Of a stretch of 64,000 nucleotides of DNA, positions 1 to 8,704 are shown piece after piece (positions within the stretch are counted from its first letter, which is position 1; each line of letters begins with the position of its first letter). The DNA lies in NCBI GenBank assembly GCA_046582495.1, contig JAYGEG010000160.1:62001-126000 (forward strand). Reading direction: 5' to 3'. The stretch comes from TMED23 sp913054205. GTDB taxonomy: Bacteria; Pseudomonadota; Alphaproteobacteria; Rhodospirillales; UBA2165. Under the pieces are notes generated by a model. The model ran no database searches. It saw nothing but the letters and a program-made list of their open reading frames with translations, and was not told the origin of the DNA. Made by a program: the position numbers and the translations under genes.

Positions 1-8
1 ATGCAGAC

Positions 9-1406
9 CTAGCGGCTGAACCATATTTCACGGCGCGTTAGGGAAATCAGGAGAAAAACCGTTATCAATAATCCTGCTGCGAGGAAAATCGCCTGAAAAG
101 CGGCAACGAAGCTGATTTGCCGCTGCATGATTTCAAATCCGCCGGTGACCACGGATGCACAAATGACCATGCCGATCATACGGGTGAGTGAGACGAGCCC
201 ACCTGCGACACCGCGTTCGGCTCGAGGTAAGGTTGCAGCCGTAAGCTCCAGGCAAGACAGCTGAAAAAGACCAAGGCCAAGACCGATCGCAAACAACGCA
301 GGTGCGAGCGCAAAAAGTCCGGTACTGGGTTCAAGCAGAGCCACACCGAACAATCCCACTGCCGTGATTACCACGCCGGAAAAGGCAATTTTACCGGCGG
401 CGATTTTCGCGATTAACCAGCTGCCTGCCAACCCGGCAGCGCCGCCGCCAATGAGGGACAGGGCTAAAACCAGACCAGCTTCAATCACTGACAAGCCGAC
501 CTCGCGAACGAGATAATGAGGTCCGATAACCATGAGAGTAAAGCCGCACAAATTAACCATGAGATTGGTCATTTGTAACATTGAAAACCCACGGTCCCGG
601 AACATGGCCAATCGCAAAATGGGTTCGGGAGCCCGGCTTTCGGCACGCAAAAAGCCTTTCAAACAAAGAATTCCGACCAATAGCAGCAAGCCCGTCAGTA
701 GCCAGGAAATCTCTGCCTGTTGCAACTGGTTGAGTGCCAGGATGAAGGCGCTGAGCGTTGCGATCAATAATGCGGCTCCGGCGAGATCGAGATTAGGTTG
801 ACGCTTCGGTTGATCAATCTTGGGCAGAAAAATCATCAAAATCAGTGCCGTTACGGCAAGCGGGACCCGAAACCAAAAGACGCCCGGCCAGCCCCAGTGC
901 TCAATCAGCCAGCCGCCAAATGCCGGGCCAAAAGCCATGCCAAGAGCGAACATCATGGTGTAGATTGCGAGCACGCGGCCTCGAAGTTGTTCTGAAAACA
1001 AAAAGGTCGCGAGCGCTGGGCCGCAACCGATCAGCATCGCAATACCAAACCCCTGCAGCACACGGAAAACCAGAAACCAGCCGAACGTACTCGAATAGGC
1101 ACAAAGTGCATGGGCCACAACGCTGACCATTAGTCCAAGAGTGAAAAGCTTCTTGTGTCCGAACAGATCGCCAAGCTTGCTGAAAATCAGTACTGAACCG
1201 GCCTGTGTTAGGACGAAACAAATAATCACCCACTGAATACCATTGAGGCCGATTTCGAAAGAACGGGTGATATCCGGAAAGGCGATATTGACCGAGGAAT
1301 CCAACGGCCCCAAAATGCTGCCCAAGCCAACGACAAAAAGGCCGAATTTCGCCCTGAAATCTGAGGGCGGCGGCAGGTCAGTTGGGTTGGGGGTCGGGTC
1401 CGGCAT
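9..1406 (-). CDS. MFS multidrug-type exporter (DHA2-like)
   Basis: Integral inner-membrane major facilitator protein of 465 residues with hydrophobic segments along its whole length. The first segment has the DHA-type signature GPLDSSVNIAFPDI, and the loop after it reads KLGDLFGHKK, close to the MFS motif A (GxLaDrxGrkr). These features point to a proton-coupled drug or metabolite exporter of the EmrB/QacA branch; the substrate cannot be read. It begins 5 bases after the stop of the dapA-like gene on the same strand, so the two are probably co-transcribed. ATG start. The stop is complete, with only 8 bases of window beyond it. Function is by family resemblance only. Confidence 0.85.
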   Translation of the reverse strand: MPDPTPNPTDLPPPSDFRAKFGLFVVGLGSILGPLDSSVNIAFPDITRSFEIGLNGIQWVIICFVLTQAGSVLIFSKLGDLFGHKKLFTLGLMVSVVAHALCAYSSTFGWFLVFRVLQGFGIAMLIGCGPALATFLFSEQLRGRVLAIYTMMFALGMAFGPAFGGWLIEHWGWPGVFWFRVPLAVTALILMIFLPKIDQPKRQPNLDLAGAALLIATLSAFILALNQLQQAEISWLLTGLLLLVGILCLKGFLRAESRAPEPILRLAMFRDRGFSMLQMTNLMVNLCGFTLMVIGPHYLVREVGLSVIEAGLVLALSLIGGGAAGLAGSWLIAKIAAGKIAFSGVVITAVGLFGVALLEPSTGLFALAPALFAIGLGLGLFQLSCLELTAATLPRAERGVAGGLVSLTRMIGMVICASVVTGGFEIMQRQISFVAAFQAIFLAAGLLITVFLLISLTRREIWFSR

Positions 1407-1411
1407 CCCTG

Positions 1412-2341
1412 CTATTCGGCAGCTTCCTTGAGCCCTGGCATGGCGAAGTCGATGCCATGCAAAGCTTGGGTTAGTCCCGCCATTTGCGCCTCATCCAGAG
1501 CAACAAGCGGTGGGCGGACGCGGCACCAGTCTGCATCATCGCCGTATATTGCCGCCGCTGCCTTAAGCGCTGGGATCATCGGGAAGTTTTGGAAAATATC
1601 GCGAACAGTATCCAAGCCAGCTTGCAGCGCGTCTGCGTCATCCGACTGCCAGTTCGCATACAGATTATGAATGGCCGCGGGGTTTACGTTGGCCGTTGCC
1701 GATATGCAGCCGGCGCCTCCGTTCCGCATATTTTCCAGCAGGAAGGTCTCAGCACCGGCAAAAACGCGGAAATCGTCCCAGCCAGCCTTCAACATGGCTA
1801 ATGTATTCTCCATCACGCCGCCACTGTCTTTGACGCCGACAACTGTATCCGGATATTCTTTAATCAGGCGCTCAATGAGCCCAAGGCTGAGCGGCACGTT
1901 TGAGATCGGTGGAATGTGGTAGAGATAGATGCGCAGATTTGCATCACCGACTTTCTGGATTATCTCCGAGAAATTTGCATAGAGACCATCATCGCTGACG
2001 CCTTTGTAATAGAACGGCGGCAGCATCAAAGTGCCACCACAGCCGAGCTTTACCGCATGTCCGGTCAGCTTGACGCTGTCGGAAAGTGCACAGCAGCCTG
2101 TGCCCGGCATCATCCGCGCCGGATCAATGCCGCCCTCGACCAAGCGGTCCATCAGTTCAATTTTTTCGTCCGTCGAAAGAGAGTTCGCTTCACTGTTGGT
2201 GCCGAACACCGCGAGGCCGACATTATGCAAGAGCATCCATTTGCATTGCCTGATCAAACGTTCCGCATCGGGTGTTAGATCGGCGGTAAAAGGCGTGATG
2301 ACAGGTGTTAAAACGCCTGAAAACTTCTCTGGTGCACTCAT
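1412..2341 (-). CDS. Dihydrodipicolinate synthase / N-acetylneuraminate lyase family aldolase
   Basis: TIM-barrel class I aldolase of the DapA/NanA superfamily, 309 residues. The hallmark residues are visible: the Tyr in LYHIPP near residue 145 and the Schiff-base Lys in VVGVKDSGG near residue 175. The N-terminal GVLTPVITPF is typical. The start is set at the ATG of MSAPEKF because a GGGGA ribosome site lies about 8 bases upstream; a GTG five codons earlier overlaps that site. Pairing with an MFS transporter rather than lysine genes suggests a catabolic keto-acid or sugar-acid aldolase rather than lysine biosynthesis, but the substrate is inference. Confidence 0.85.
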   Translation of the reverse strand: MSAPEKFSGVLTPVITPFTADLTPDAERLIRQCKWMLLHNVGLAVFGTNSEANSLSTDEKIELMDRLVEGGIDPARMMPGTGCCALSDSVKLTGHAVKLGCGGTLMLPPFYYKGVSDDGLYANFSEIIQKVGDANLRIYLYHIPPISNVPLSLGLIERLIKEYPDTVVGVKDSGGVMENTLAMLKAGWDDFRVFAGAETFLLENMRNGGAGCISATANVNPAAIHNLYANWQSDDADALQAGLDTVRDIFQNFPMIPALKAAAAIYGDDADWCRVRPPLVALDEAQMAGLTQALHGIDFAMPGLKEAAE

Positions 2342-2435
2342 AATTTTGTTCCCCACTATTGGTGTTTGATTTGATGGGTAGGTAAATCATTCTGAGCCTG
2401 AAATACAAGACTAAAGTAGCAAAAATAACCGCAGG

Positions 2436-2488
2436 CACCCTGGACTTGATCCAGAATCCAGTCTGGACCCTGGATCAAGTCCAGGGTG
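2436..2488. repeat. Palindromic interspersed repeat, 19-bp arms
   Basis: A perfect 19-base inverted repeat (left arm 2436-2454, right arm 2470-2488) encloses a smaller TCCAG/CTGGA palindrome. It sits between the dapA-like start and the ABC-F stop codon, 9 bases past the latter, so it may also end the ABC-F transcript. The CCAGAATCCAG core resembles the dispersed palindromic repeats common in alphaproteobacterial genomes, and it recurs in diverged form at 5052-5078. Confidence 0.75.
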
Positions 2489-2497
2489 ACGATTGTG

Positions 2498-4384
2498 TTA
2501 CTCTTCCAAGTTCTCCAAAATCTCTTGTGCCTCAAGCCAGGCAGCTTCGGTCTCGGCCAATTCTTTTTTGGATTTCCCAAGCAGCTTTTGCCATTCAGCA
2601 ATCTCGTCTGGAGAGCTATCATAGAATTTTGGATCAGCCATTTTGGTTTCGATTTTGTCGATTTCTACCGAGAATTCCGCCATTTTGTTTTCAGATGTCT
2701 GAACTGTTTTTCTGAGATGGGCTGACTCAGCGCGCTTTTCGGCTCGGGCGCGGCGAAGTTCCTTTTTGTTTTCTGAAGGCTTTGCCTCACCGTTTCCGAC
2801 GCCATTTGATTTTTTGGTAGAGCGCGCCGCCAATAGAAGCCGTTCGTAATCGGCGAGATCACCGTCATATACTTCGCATTTACCATCCTCAACCAGCCAC
2901 AAACTATCGGCGACGAGGCTCACAAGATGCGCATCGTGGCTGACCAATATGACCGCGCCCTCATAAATGTTAAGTGCCTCTACCAGCGCTTCTCGGGCGT
3001 CAATGTCGAGATGGTTGGTTGGCTCATCGAGCAGCATGATGTGGGGTTTCTCAAGGCTCATCAGGGCAAACAGCAGGCGGGCCTTTTCGCCGCCGGATAG
3101 ATTGGCAACTTTTGTATCAGCGCGTTCCTGTTGAAAGCCGAAACGTCCCAAATGCCCTCTGAGGCGCGAGGGGGGCTCCATCGGGCGCAGCTCACTGATG
3201 TGATCAAAAGCAGAGCCATCGGGGTTTAATTCCTCCGATTGATGCTGCGCAAAATAGCCGACCTCCAGTTTTTTGGATTTTACCAATTTGCCGGTTTCAG
3301 GTTTCAAGCGCCCTGCCAGCATTTTCATCATGGTCGATTTGCCGTTGCCATTTGCACCAATCAGCGCGATGCGGTCATCCATATCGATCCGCAAATCAAC
3401 ATCGCGCAAGATCGGTTTGCCGGGCTCGTAGCCGACGGACGTCTTGTCCAAGGCAATCAGCGGCGGCGATAAGAGCGGCGGGTGCGGGAATTCAAATGAA
3501 ATCGTCTTTTCCTCAACGACCGAGGCAATGGGTTCCATGCGCTCCAACATTTTAACACGGCTTTGAGCTTGGCGGGCTTTGTTGGCTTTGGCGCGAAAAC
3601 GATCAACAAAAGCCTGAATGCGTTGACGCTCCGCAGTTTGGCGTGCCGCCATTTTGGATTGCAGCATGAGCCTTTCACGCCGGGTTTTCTCAAAAAAATC
3701 GTAGCCGCCGGTATAGCGTGTCAGGCGGGCATTTTCGAGATGCACAATATGATCAACAGACTGATTGAGCAGGGTGCGTTCGTGACTGATGATCACCAGC
3801 GTGCCGCGCCAGCGTTTGAGAAAGTTCTCCAGCCACAACACGGCTTCTAGATCTAAATGGTTGGTAGGCTCATCGAGCAATAAGAGGTCGGGTTCGGCGA
3901 ATAGCGTCGCTGCCAGCGCAACGCGCATGCGCCAGCCGCCGGAAAAATCACTGCAAGAGCGCTGCTGGGCGGCCTCATCGAAGCCAAGACCGGATAAAAT
4001 CGTCGCTGCGCGAGCCGGCGCGCTTTCGGCTCTAATATCAGCAAGTCGGATATGAATCTCAGAAATCCGTGCGGGGTCTATCGCGGTCTCCGCTTCTGCC
4101 AAAAGGGCCGTGCGTTCGACATCCGCAGCGAGAACCGTTTCCAACAAGCTCTCAGGTCCGGCGGGTGCTTCCTGGGCGACGGTGCCAATCTTATGTTTGT
4201 CGTTGATATTTATTGTCCCTTCATCGACCGACAATTCGCCCATAATCAGGCGGAAAAGCGTCGTTTTTCCGGTGCCATTACGGCCAACCAGGCCTACTTT
4301 TTGGCCATCGGGTATCGCAATCGTCGCGCCTTCATAGAGCGCGCGACCGCCAATTCGATAGGTCATGTCATTGATGTGGAGCAT
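2498..4384 (-). CDS. ABC-F family ATPase (Uup/YheS-like)
   Basis: Soluble protein of 628 residues with two ABC ATPase domains and no membrane segments, the ABC-F layout; these proteins act on the ribosome. Domain 1 has Walker A GRNGTGKTT, signature FSGGWRMR and Walker B LLLLDEPTNHLD. Domain 2 has GANGNGKST, LSGGEKAR and IMLLDEPTNHLD. A charged linker with RQTAERQRIQAF-type helices joins them, and the last 90 residues are a coiled coil rich in Glu and Lys. The start is placed at MLHINDMTYRIG, where family homology begins, not 13 codons upstream. Which ABC-F subfamily it belongs to is not certain. Confidence 0.9.
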   Translation of the reverse strand: MLHINDMTYRIGGRALYEGATIAIPDGQKVGLVGRNGTGKTTLFRLIMGELSVDEGTININDKHKIGTVAQEAPAGPESLLETVLAADVERTALLAEAETAIDPARISEIHIRLADIRAESAPARAATILSGLGFDEAAQQRSCSDFSGGWRMRVALAATLFAEPDLLLLDEPTNHLDLEAVLWLENFLKRWRGTLVIISHERTLLNQSVDHIVHLENARLTRYTGGYDFFEKTRRERLMLQSKMAARQTAERQRIQAFVDRFRAKANKARQAQSRVKMLERMEPIASVVEEKTISFEFPHPPLLSPPLIALDKTSVGYEPGKPILRDVDLRIDMDDRIALIGANGNGKSTMMKMLAGRLKPETGKLVKSKKLEVGYFAQHQSEELNPDGSAFDHISELRPMEPPSRLRGHLGRFGFQQERADTKVANLSGGEKARLLFALMSLEKPHIMLLDEPTNHLDIDAREALVEALNIYEGAVILVSHDAHLVSLVADSLWLVEDGKCEVYDGDLADYERLLLAARSTKKSNGVGNGEAKPSENKKELRRARAEKRAESAHLRKTVQTSENKMAEFSVEIDKIETKMADPKFYDSSPDEIAEWQKLLGKSKKELAETEAAWLEAQEILENLEE

Positions 4385-4561
4385 TGCCGGGGTGTAGCAT
4401 GCTAAAGCCAGCACGGAAAGCACGAGTACGGAGAAAACATATAAGGCTATTCTTTACAAATTTTCTATTGCCAGTCCGCCGTGATCCGGCTATAAGCGCC
4501 CGGTTTTCGGTAATCTGCCGACATTGAATAATCCTTGAAATAACAGAAGAGGTTCGGGGCA

Positions 4562-4984
4562 ATGGCCATCGAACGAACATTATCAATCATTAAACCAGAT
4601 GCGACCCGCCGCAACTTAACCGGACAGATTAATGCTCGGTTTGAAAAAGCTGGCCTCAGCATCATTGGACAAAAACGCCTGCAACTGACATTGGAACAGG
4701 CCGAAGGCTTTTACGCAGTTCACAAAGAGCGCGCATTTTTTGGTGAGCTTTGCGAGTTCATGATTTCCGGTCCTGTCGTTGTACAGGTGCTTGAAGGCGA
4801 AGACGCCATCGCTAAAAACCGGGAAGTTATGGGCGCGACTAACCCCGCCAATGCTGACGAAGGCACGATCCGTAAAGATTTCGCAGAAAGCATTGAGGCC
4901 AATTCGGTCCACGGCTCAGATGCACCAGAAACGGCCGCCGAAGAAATCAATTATTTCTTCGCTCAGACTGAGATTGTCGTTTAA
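4562..4984 (+). CDS. ndk: Nucleoside diphosphate kinase
   Basis: Transfers the gamma phosphate of ATP to nucleoside diphosphates in the cytoplasm, through a phosphohistidine. At 140 residues it is the usual bacterial length. The active-site motif NSVHGSD puts the catalytic histidine at residue 117, and the N-terminal ERTLSIIKPDA is the family signature. It is divergent from the ABC-F gene and followed by a strong terminator, so it is probably monocistronic. Start ATG follows a GGGGC stretch. Confidence 0.97.
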   Translation: MAIERTLSIIKPDATRRNLTGQINARFEKAGLSIIGQKRLQLTLEQAEGFYAVHKERAFFGELCEFMISGPVVVQVLEGEDAIAKNREVMGATNPANADEGTIRKDFAESIEANSVHGSDAPETAAEEINYFFAQTEIVV

Positions 4985-5009
4985 ACACTGCCAAAGATTA
5001 AATTAGAAA

Positions 5010-5041
5010 AGGCTGTCTCTTAACTGAGGCAGCCTTTTTTT
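5010..5041 (+). terminator. Rho-independent terminator of ndk
   Basis: A 10-bp stem (5010-5019 with 5026-5035, one G-U pair) with a 6-base loop is followed at once by seven T residues, 26 bases past the ndk stop. Confidence 0.9.
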
Positions 5042-5051
5042 GTTGCTCTCT

Positions 5052-5078
5052 GTCATTCTGGCGCAGGCCAGAATCCAG
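5052..5078. repeat. Short palindromic repeat related to the 2436 element
   Basis: ATTCTGG and CCAGAAT arms flank a short GC-rich centre, followed by TCCAG. It shares the GTCA...CCAGAATCCAG pattern with the element at 2436-2488 and lies just beyond the purN stop. It is probably a copy of the same dispersed repeat family. Confidence 0.6.
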
Positions 5079-5084
5079 ACTGCT

Positions 5085-5735
5085 TTAGCTAGGATTAATA
5101 ATAGCGCTGTCAGGATTGACGGCGTTTTTAATTTTGACCGCCCCATTTTCAACTGAAACGCGGCCTTCGGCGATCAATTTTACAGCCAGCGGATAGATTT
5201 TGTGTTCCTCGATCAACACCCGGCCAGCGAGGGCGTCTGGCGTGTCTTCCTGGTGTATTGGGACGGCGGCCTGAACAATGATCGGCCCATCATCCATTTC
5301 AGGTCTAACAAAGTGGACAGTACAGCCGGAAAAGCGGACACCGGCTTTAATGGCACGCTCGTGCGTGTGCAGCCCCTTAAATGACGGCAAGATGGATGGA
5401 TGAATGTTAATCAGTTTATCGAGCCAGTGATTAACGAAGGAATCGGTTAGCAATCGCATAAACCCGGCCAAGCAGATAAGCTCGACGCCGGCACTCGTAA
5501 GTGCGTCATGCAGCGCGTCTTGAAATGGCTCGCGCCCGTCAAAATCTTTGTGATTGATCTCAGTCGTCGGAATATTCGTCTGTTGAGCCCGTTTCAGCCC
5601 ACCGGCATCCGGGACATTGGAAATCACGGTCACAATCTCGGCTGGAAAGTCGCTGTCTAGGGCGGCATCGATGAGCGATTGCAGATTGCTGCCACGGCCT
5701 GAAATCAAGATGCCGAGCTTTAGCTTAGCACTCAT
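5085..5735 (-). CDS. purN: Phosphoribosylglycinamide formyltransferase
   Basis: Third step of purine synthesis: transfers formyl from 10-formyltetrahydrofolate to GAR. The protein has 216 residues. The N-terminal ISGRGSNLQSLIDAA forms the phosphate-binding loop, and INIHPSILPSFKG carries the catalytic Asn-His pair. Its ATG overlaps the purM stop by four bases (ATGA), so translation is coupled to purM upstream, the standard purMN arrangement. Confidence 0.95.
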   Translation of the reverse strand: MSAKLKLGILISGRGSNLQSLIDAALDSDFPAEIVTVISNVPDAGGLKRAQQTNIPTTEINHKDFDGREPFQDALHDALTSAGVELICLAGFMRLLTDSFVNHWLDKLINIHPSILPSFKGLHTHERAIKAGVRFSGCTVHFVRPEMDDGPIIVQAAVPIHQEDTPDALAGRVLIEEHKIYPLAVKLIAEGRVSVENGAVKIKNAVNPDSAIINPS

Positions 5736-6811
5736 ACTTTCCAGGCTTCTTCAATGTCATGCACTATAACTGCGTCACCATCTGGCCGCTCCACAACCTC
5801 ACCGATCGGTGTGACTTCTTCGCCGTGCTCGCGCAAAATCTCTTGAATATCGGCGGCGTGATCGGGAGAGGCAATGATTACCATGCCGATGCCGCAATTG
5901 AATGTTCGTGCCATTTCACGTGGTTGAATGCCGCCTGCTTTGGCCAGCCACGGAAACACCGCTGGCAAATCCCAGGATTTTGCATATAGATCGACACCAA
6001 GACCTTCCGGCAAAACGCGCGGGATATTTTCAATCAAGCCGCCGCCGGTAATGTGAGCGAGCGCCTTTACCTCACTTTTTTTGATCGCGGCGAGACAGCT
6101 TTTGACGTAAATGCGGGTTGGGTCTAGTAGCGCCTCACCGAGTGATCTAGAGGTATCAAAAGGTGCGGGATCCCCAAATTTAAGCCCCTCGACCTCGGCC
6201 ACTTTGCGCACTAGGGAAAAACCATTGGAATGAAGGCCATTGGAAGCCAGTCCCAAAACCACGTCATGGGGTTCGATATCGCCGCTTGGCAGTAAAGCCC
6301 CACGTTCGGCCGCGCCAACACTAAAACCTGCAAGATCATAGTCACCTGGAGCGTACATGCCGGGCATTTCAGCGGTTTCACCGCCGATTAGAGCTGAGCC
6401 TGACTGCAAACAGCCTTCTGCGATGCCTTTGACGACATTTGCGGCGGCCTTGGTGTCGAGCTTGCCGGTGGCGAAATAATCAAGAAAGAACAGTGGCTCT
6501 GCGCCCTGCACAACAAGGTCGTTGACGCACATTGCGACCAGATCAATGCCGACGGTGTGGTGAATGCCAACATCATGGGCGATTTTAAGTTTGGTACCGA
6601 CGCCGTCCGTCGCTGCAATCAGAATCGGGTCTATGAAACCGGCGGCTTTTAGATCAAATAAGCCGCCAAATCCACCCAGGCTTCCGGCAACTCCAGGCCG
6701 GTCTGTCGATTTTGCCATTGGTTTAATGGCCTCGACGAGGGCCTCGCCGGCATCGATATCAACACCGGCATCTTTGTAGGAAAGACCGTTTTTATCTGAA
6801 TTGGATGAAAT
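5732..6811 (-). CDS. purM: Phosphoribosylformylglycinamidine cyclo-ligase, apparent ATT start
   Basis: ATP-dependent cyclisation of FGAM to AIR in purine synthesis. The first in-frame ATG (6718, MAKSTDRPGVAG) would remove the conserved N-terminal stretch that reads SYKDAGVDIDAG in the same frame. The frame is open back to a TAA at 6842-6844, and no ATG, GTG or TTG lies between that stop and 6718. The best initiator is ATT at 6809-6811, with AAAAGGGG (6820-6827) 8 bases before it, giving 359 residues, close to family length. The GGETAEMPGMY and HITGGGLIENIPRVLP motifs are intact. Identity is certain; the ATT start is an inference from homology and Shine-Dalgarno spacing. Confidence 0.93.
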   Translation of the reverse strand: MSSNSDKNGLSYKDAGVDIDAGEALVEAIKPMAKSTDRPGVAGSLGGFGGLFDLKAAGFIDPILIAATDGVGTKLKIAHDVGIHHTVGIDLVAMCVNDLVVQGAEPLFFLDYFATGKLDTKAAANVVKGIAEGCLQSGSALIGGETAEMPGMYAPGDYDLAGFSVGAAERGALLPSGDIEPHDVVLGLASNGLHSNGFSLVRKVAEVEGLKFGDPAPFDTSRSLGEALLDPTRIYVKSCLAAIKKSEVKALAHITGGGLIENIPRVLPEGLGVDLYAKSWDLPAVFPWLAKAGGIQPREMARTFNCGIGMVIIASPDHAADIQEILREHGEEVTPIGEVVERPDGDAVIVHDIEEAWKV

Positions 6812-6914
6812 TTTGGTAACCCCTTTTGCCCCAAAACACTTTTACCTTGCGGCTAACGTGCTAAATTAGCTGAATAAGAATGGCTAGAACATACTTCATC
6901 CGGGGCGGTTTGCA

Positions 6915-8141
6915 ATGAGCCTATGGTGTGTGCGCCACCCTCGCCGTGAAGGATGGCAATCGAACGCGAAAGAGAGCGATGGTGGCGCGAAATTGAAATG
7001 CCCTGCGCTGTTTCTGCGCGCGGGTATGGGTGCATTCATTGCCGCATTTTTGGTGCCCACCTTAGCGTTCGATGTAAAATCTCAGGCAATTGATGCTTTT
7101 ACGGTGGCTGATATCCATGTCGACGTAACAGCTAAGACCGCGGCCGCGGCGCGCAAGTTGGCATTGCCGGATGGCGAAAAGCGCGCTTTTGAATTTCTCC
7201 TAAAACGCCTCACCATGCGAATCGACCACAAACGCTTGCCAGTTCTCCCGGCTAAAGAGATATCAAGCTATGTGCAAGATTTTGGCGTTAAAAACGAAAA
7301 AAATTCACAAGTTCGCTATCTCGCCGATCTATCCTACCGATTTAAACCTCGCGACATTCGTTTTCTGCTCCGCGATAGCGACATTCAATTTGCCGAAACA
7401 ATAAGCAAACCGATTTTGGTGTTACCTGTTTATCAAGTTGCCGGCGCAGCCTCGCTTTGGGATGATCCCAACCCGTGGCGCCAAGCTTGGATAAATCGGC
7501 CTATAGTCGATGGTTTGGTGCCGATGATATTTGCTGCTGGAGATCTCGCCGACATAGCGATGATTGGCGCGGAGCTTGCCGTCAAAGGCGATGAGCAACG
7601 ATTGGCAGCTATTGCGAGGCGCTACCAAGTTGCAACCACTTTGGTCGTGCTGGGTACATTGAGTTCGACCAAGCGAGGTCGACCTGTGCTTAAAGTTGCT
7701 ATTTTTCGGTATGGAAAGAACGAAAGCCGGGAAGCTTTTTCAGCTGAAATTGACACCACTCCAGGAGAGGGTATTGATGGTCTGTTAAAACGCGCTGCGA
7801 TCGAAATCGGGGCACAGATTGAAGACAAATGGAAATCTGACAATTTATTGAAATTTGAGCGTCTGGGGGTTGTTGCTGTAACGTTGCCTATCAAAAGTCT
7901 CGGAGAATGGGTTGATGCAAAACGGCGCCTGGCTCGCGTCGCAGTTATTGAAAATGCAGAGCTGGTTTTACTGTCGCGTAGCGAAGTGCGTATAAATATT
8001 CATTTTATTGGTGAAGCAGGGCAGTTAAAATTGGCCTTAGCACAGTCGGATATGGTGCTGACGGAAGAGCAGGGAAGTTGGATTGTAAAACTCCAACCCC
8101 GGGTTAAATCTGGGGCAACAAAACGTGTGAAAAACAAATGA
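6915..8141 (+). CDS. DUF2066 family exported protein
   Basis: Secreted protein of up to 408 residues, of unknown biochemical role. A hydrophobic stretch GAFIAAFLVPTLAF followed by a VKSQA-type site suggests a signal peptide, and the mature part begins near AIDAFTVADIHVDVTAKTAAAARKLAL, the DUF2066 pattern. The true start may be a TTG at 6993 or ATG at 7026, which would give a normal-length signal peptide; the listed ATG adds a polar leader. It opens a four-gene operon whose members overlap by four bases each, and lies divergent from purM, as in many alphaproteobacteria. Confidence 0.75.
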   Translation: MSLWCVRHPRREGWQSNAKESDGGAKLKCPALFLRAGMGAFIAAFLVPTLAFDVKSQAIDAFTVADIHVDVTAKTAAAARKLALPDGEKRAFEFLLKRLTMRIDHKRLPVLPAKEISSYVQDFGVKNEKNSQVRYLADLSYRFKPRDIRFLLRDSDIQFAETISKPILVLPVYQVAGAASLWDDPNPWRQAWINRPIVDGLVPMIFAAGDLADIAMIGAELAVKGDEQRLAAIARRYQVATTLVVLGTLSSTKRGRPVLKVAIFRYGKNESREAFSAEIDTTPGEGIDGLLKRAAIEIGAQIEDKWKSDNLLKFERLGVVAVTLPIKSLGEWVDAKRRLARVAVIENAELVLLSRSEVRINIHFIGEAGQLKLALAQSDMVLTEEQGSWIVKLQPRVKSGATKRVKNK

Positions 8142-8704
8142 GTAAAGAAGACATACGCATAAATATTCCGAATTTAATAAGCCTTGCAAGATTGCTGTGT
8201 GTGCCGCTGACTGTGTGGCTCATTTTGAACAATCAGGTTTTGTATGCTTTTTGGGTATTTGTGTTTGCCGGCATTAGTGATGCACTAGACGGCTTTATCG
8301 CCAAACGATTTAAATTGCAGACCGAACTTGGTGCCTATCTAGACCCGATCGCCGACAAAGCTTTGCTCGTCAGCATTTTTGTAACTTTGGGTCAAGTCGG
8401 GTATCTGGATTCCTGGTTGGTCTTGTTGGTGGTGTTTCGCGATGGGCTGGTATTGTGTGGTGCCATTCTTTATCACGTTATTTATCAAAACCTCACCATG
8501 CAGCCACTATTGATTAGTAAATTAAATACCACCGCTCAATTTGCGCTGGCGACGGCGGTTCTCGGATTGACGGGATACTCGATCGCCGACGGTTTGTTGA
8601 TTGAAACTTTGGTCTATACTGTGGCTGCGACAACGGTTCTTTCAGGCGCCGCCTATGTTGGCATCTGGGGAATACGTGCAGCGACTATGGAGCCGGGAGA
8701 GTGA
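8138..8704 (+). CDS. CDP-alcohol phosphatidyltransferase family protein (PgsA-like)
   Basis: Membrane enzyme of 188 residues that joins an alcohol to CDP-diacylglycerol in phospholipid synthesis. The family motif DGxxAR..G...D...D reads here as DALDGFIAKRFKLQTELGAYLDPIADK, with the Arg kept as KR and all catalytic Asp residues present. About five hydrophobic helices follow the N-terminal NIPNLISLARLL, which matches glycerophosphate-type PgsA enzymes. ATGA overlap with the upstream gene. Whether the product is phosphatidylglycerophosphate or cardiolipin cannot be told. Confidence 0.85.
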   Translation: MSKEDIRINIPNLISLARLLCVPLTVWLILNNQVLYAFWVFVFAGISDALDGFIAKRFKLQTELGAYLDPIADKALLVSIFVTLGQVGYLDSWLVLLVVFRDGLVLCGAILYHVIYQNLTMQPLLISKLNTTAQFALATAVLGLTGYSIADGLLIETLVYTVAATTVLSGAAYVGIWGIRAATMEPGE

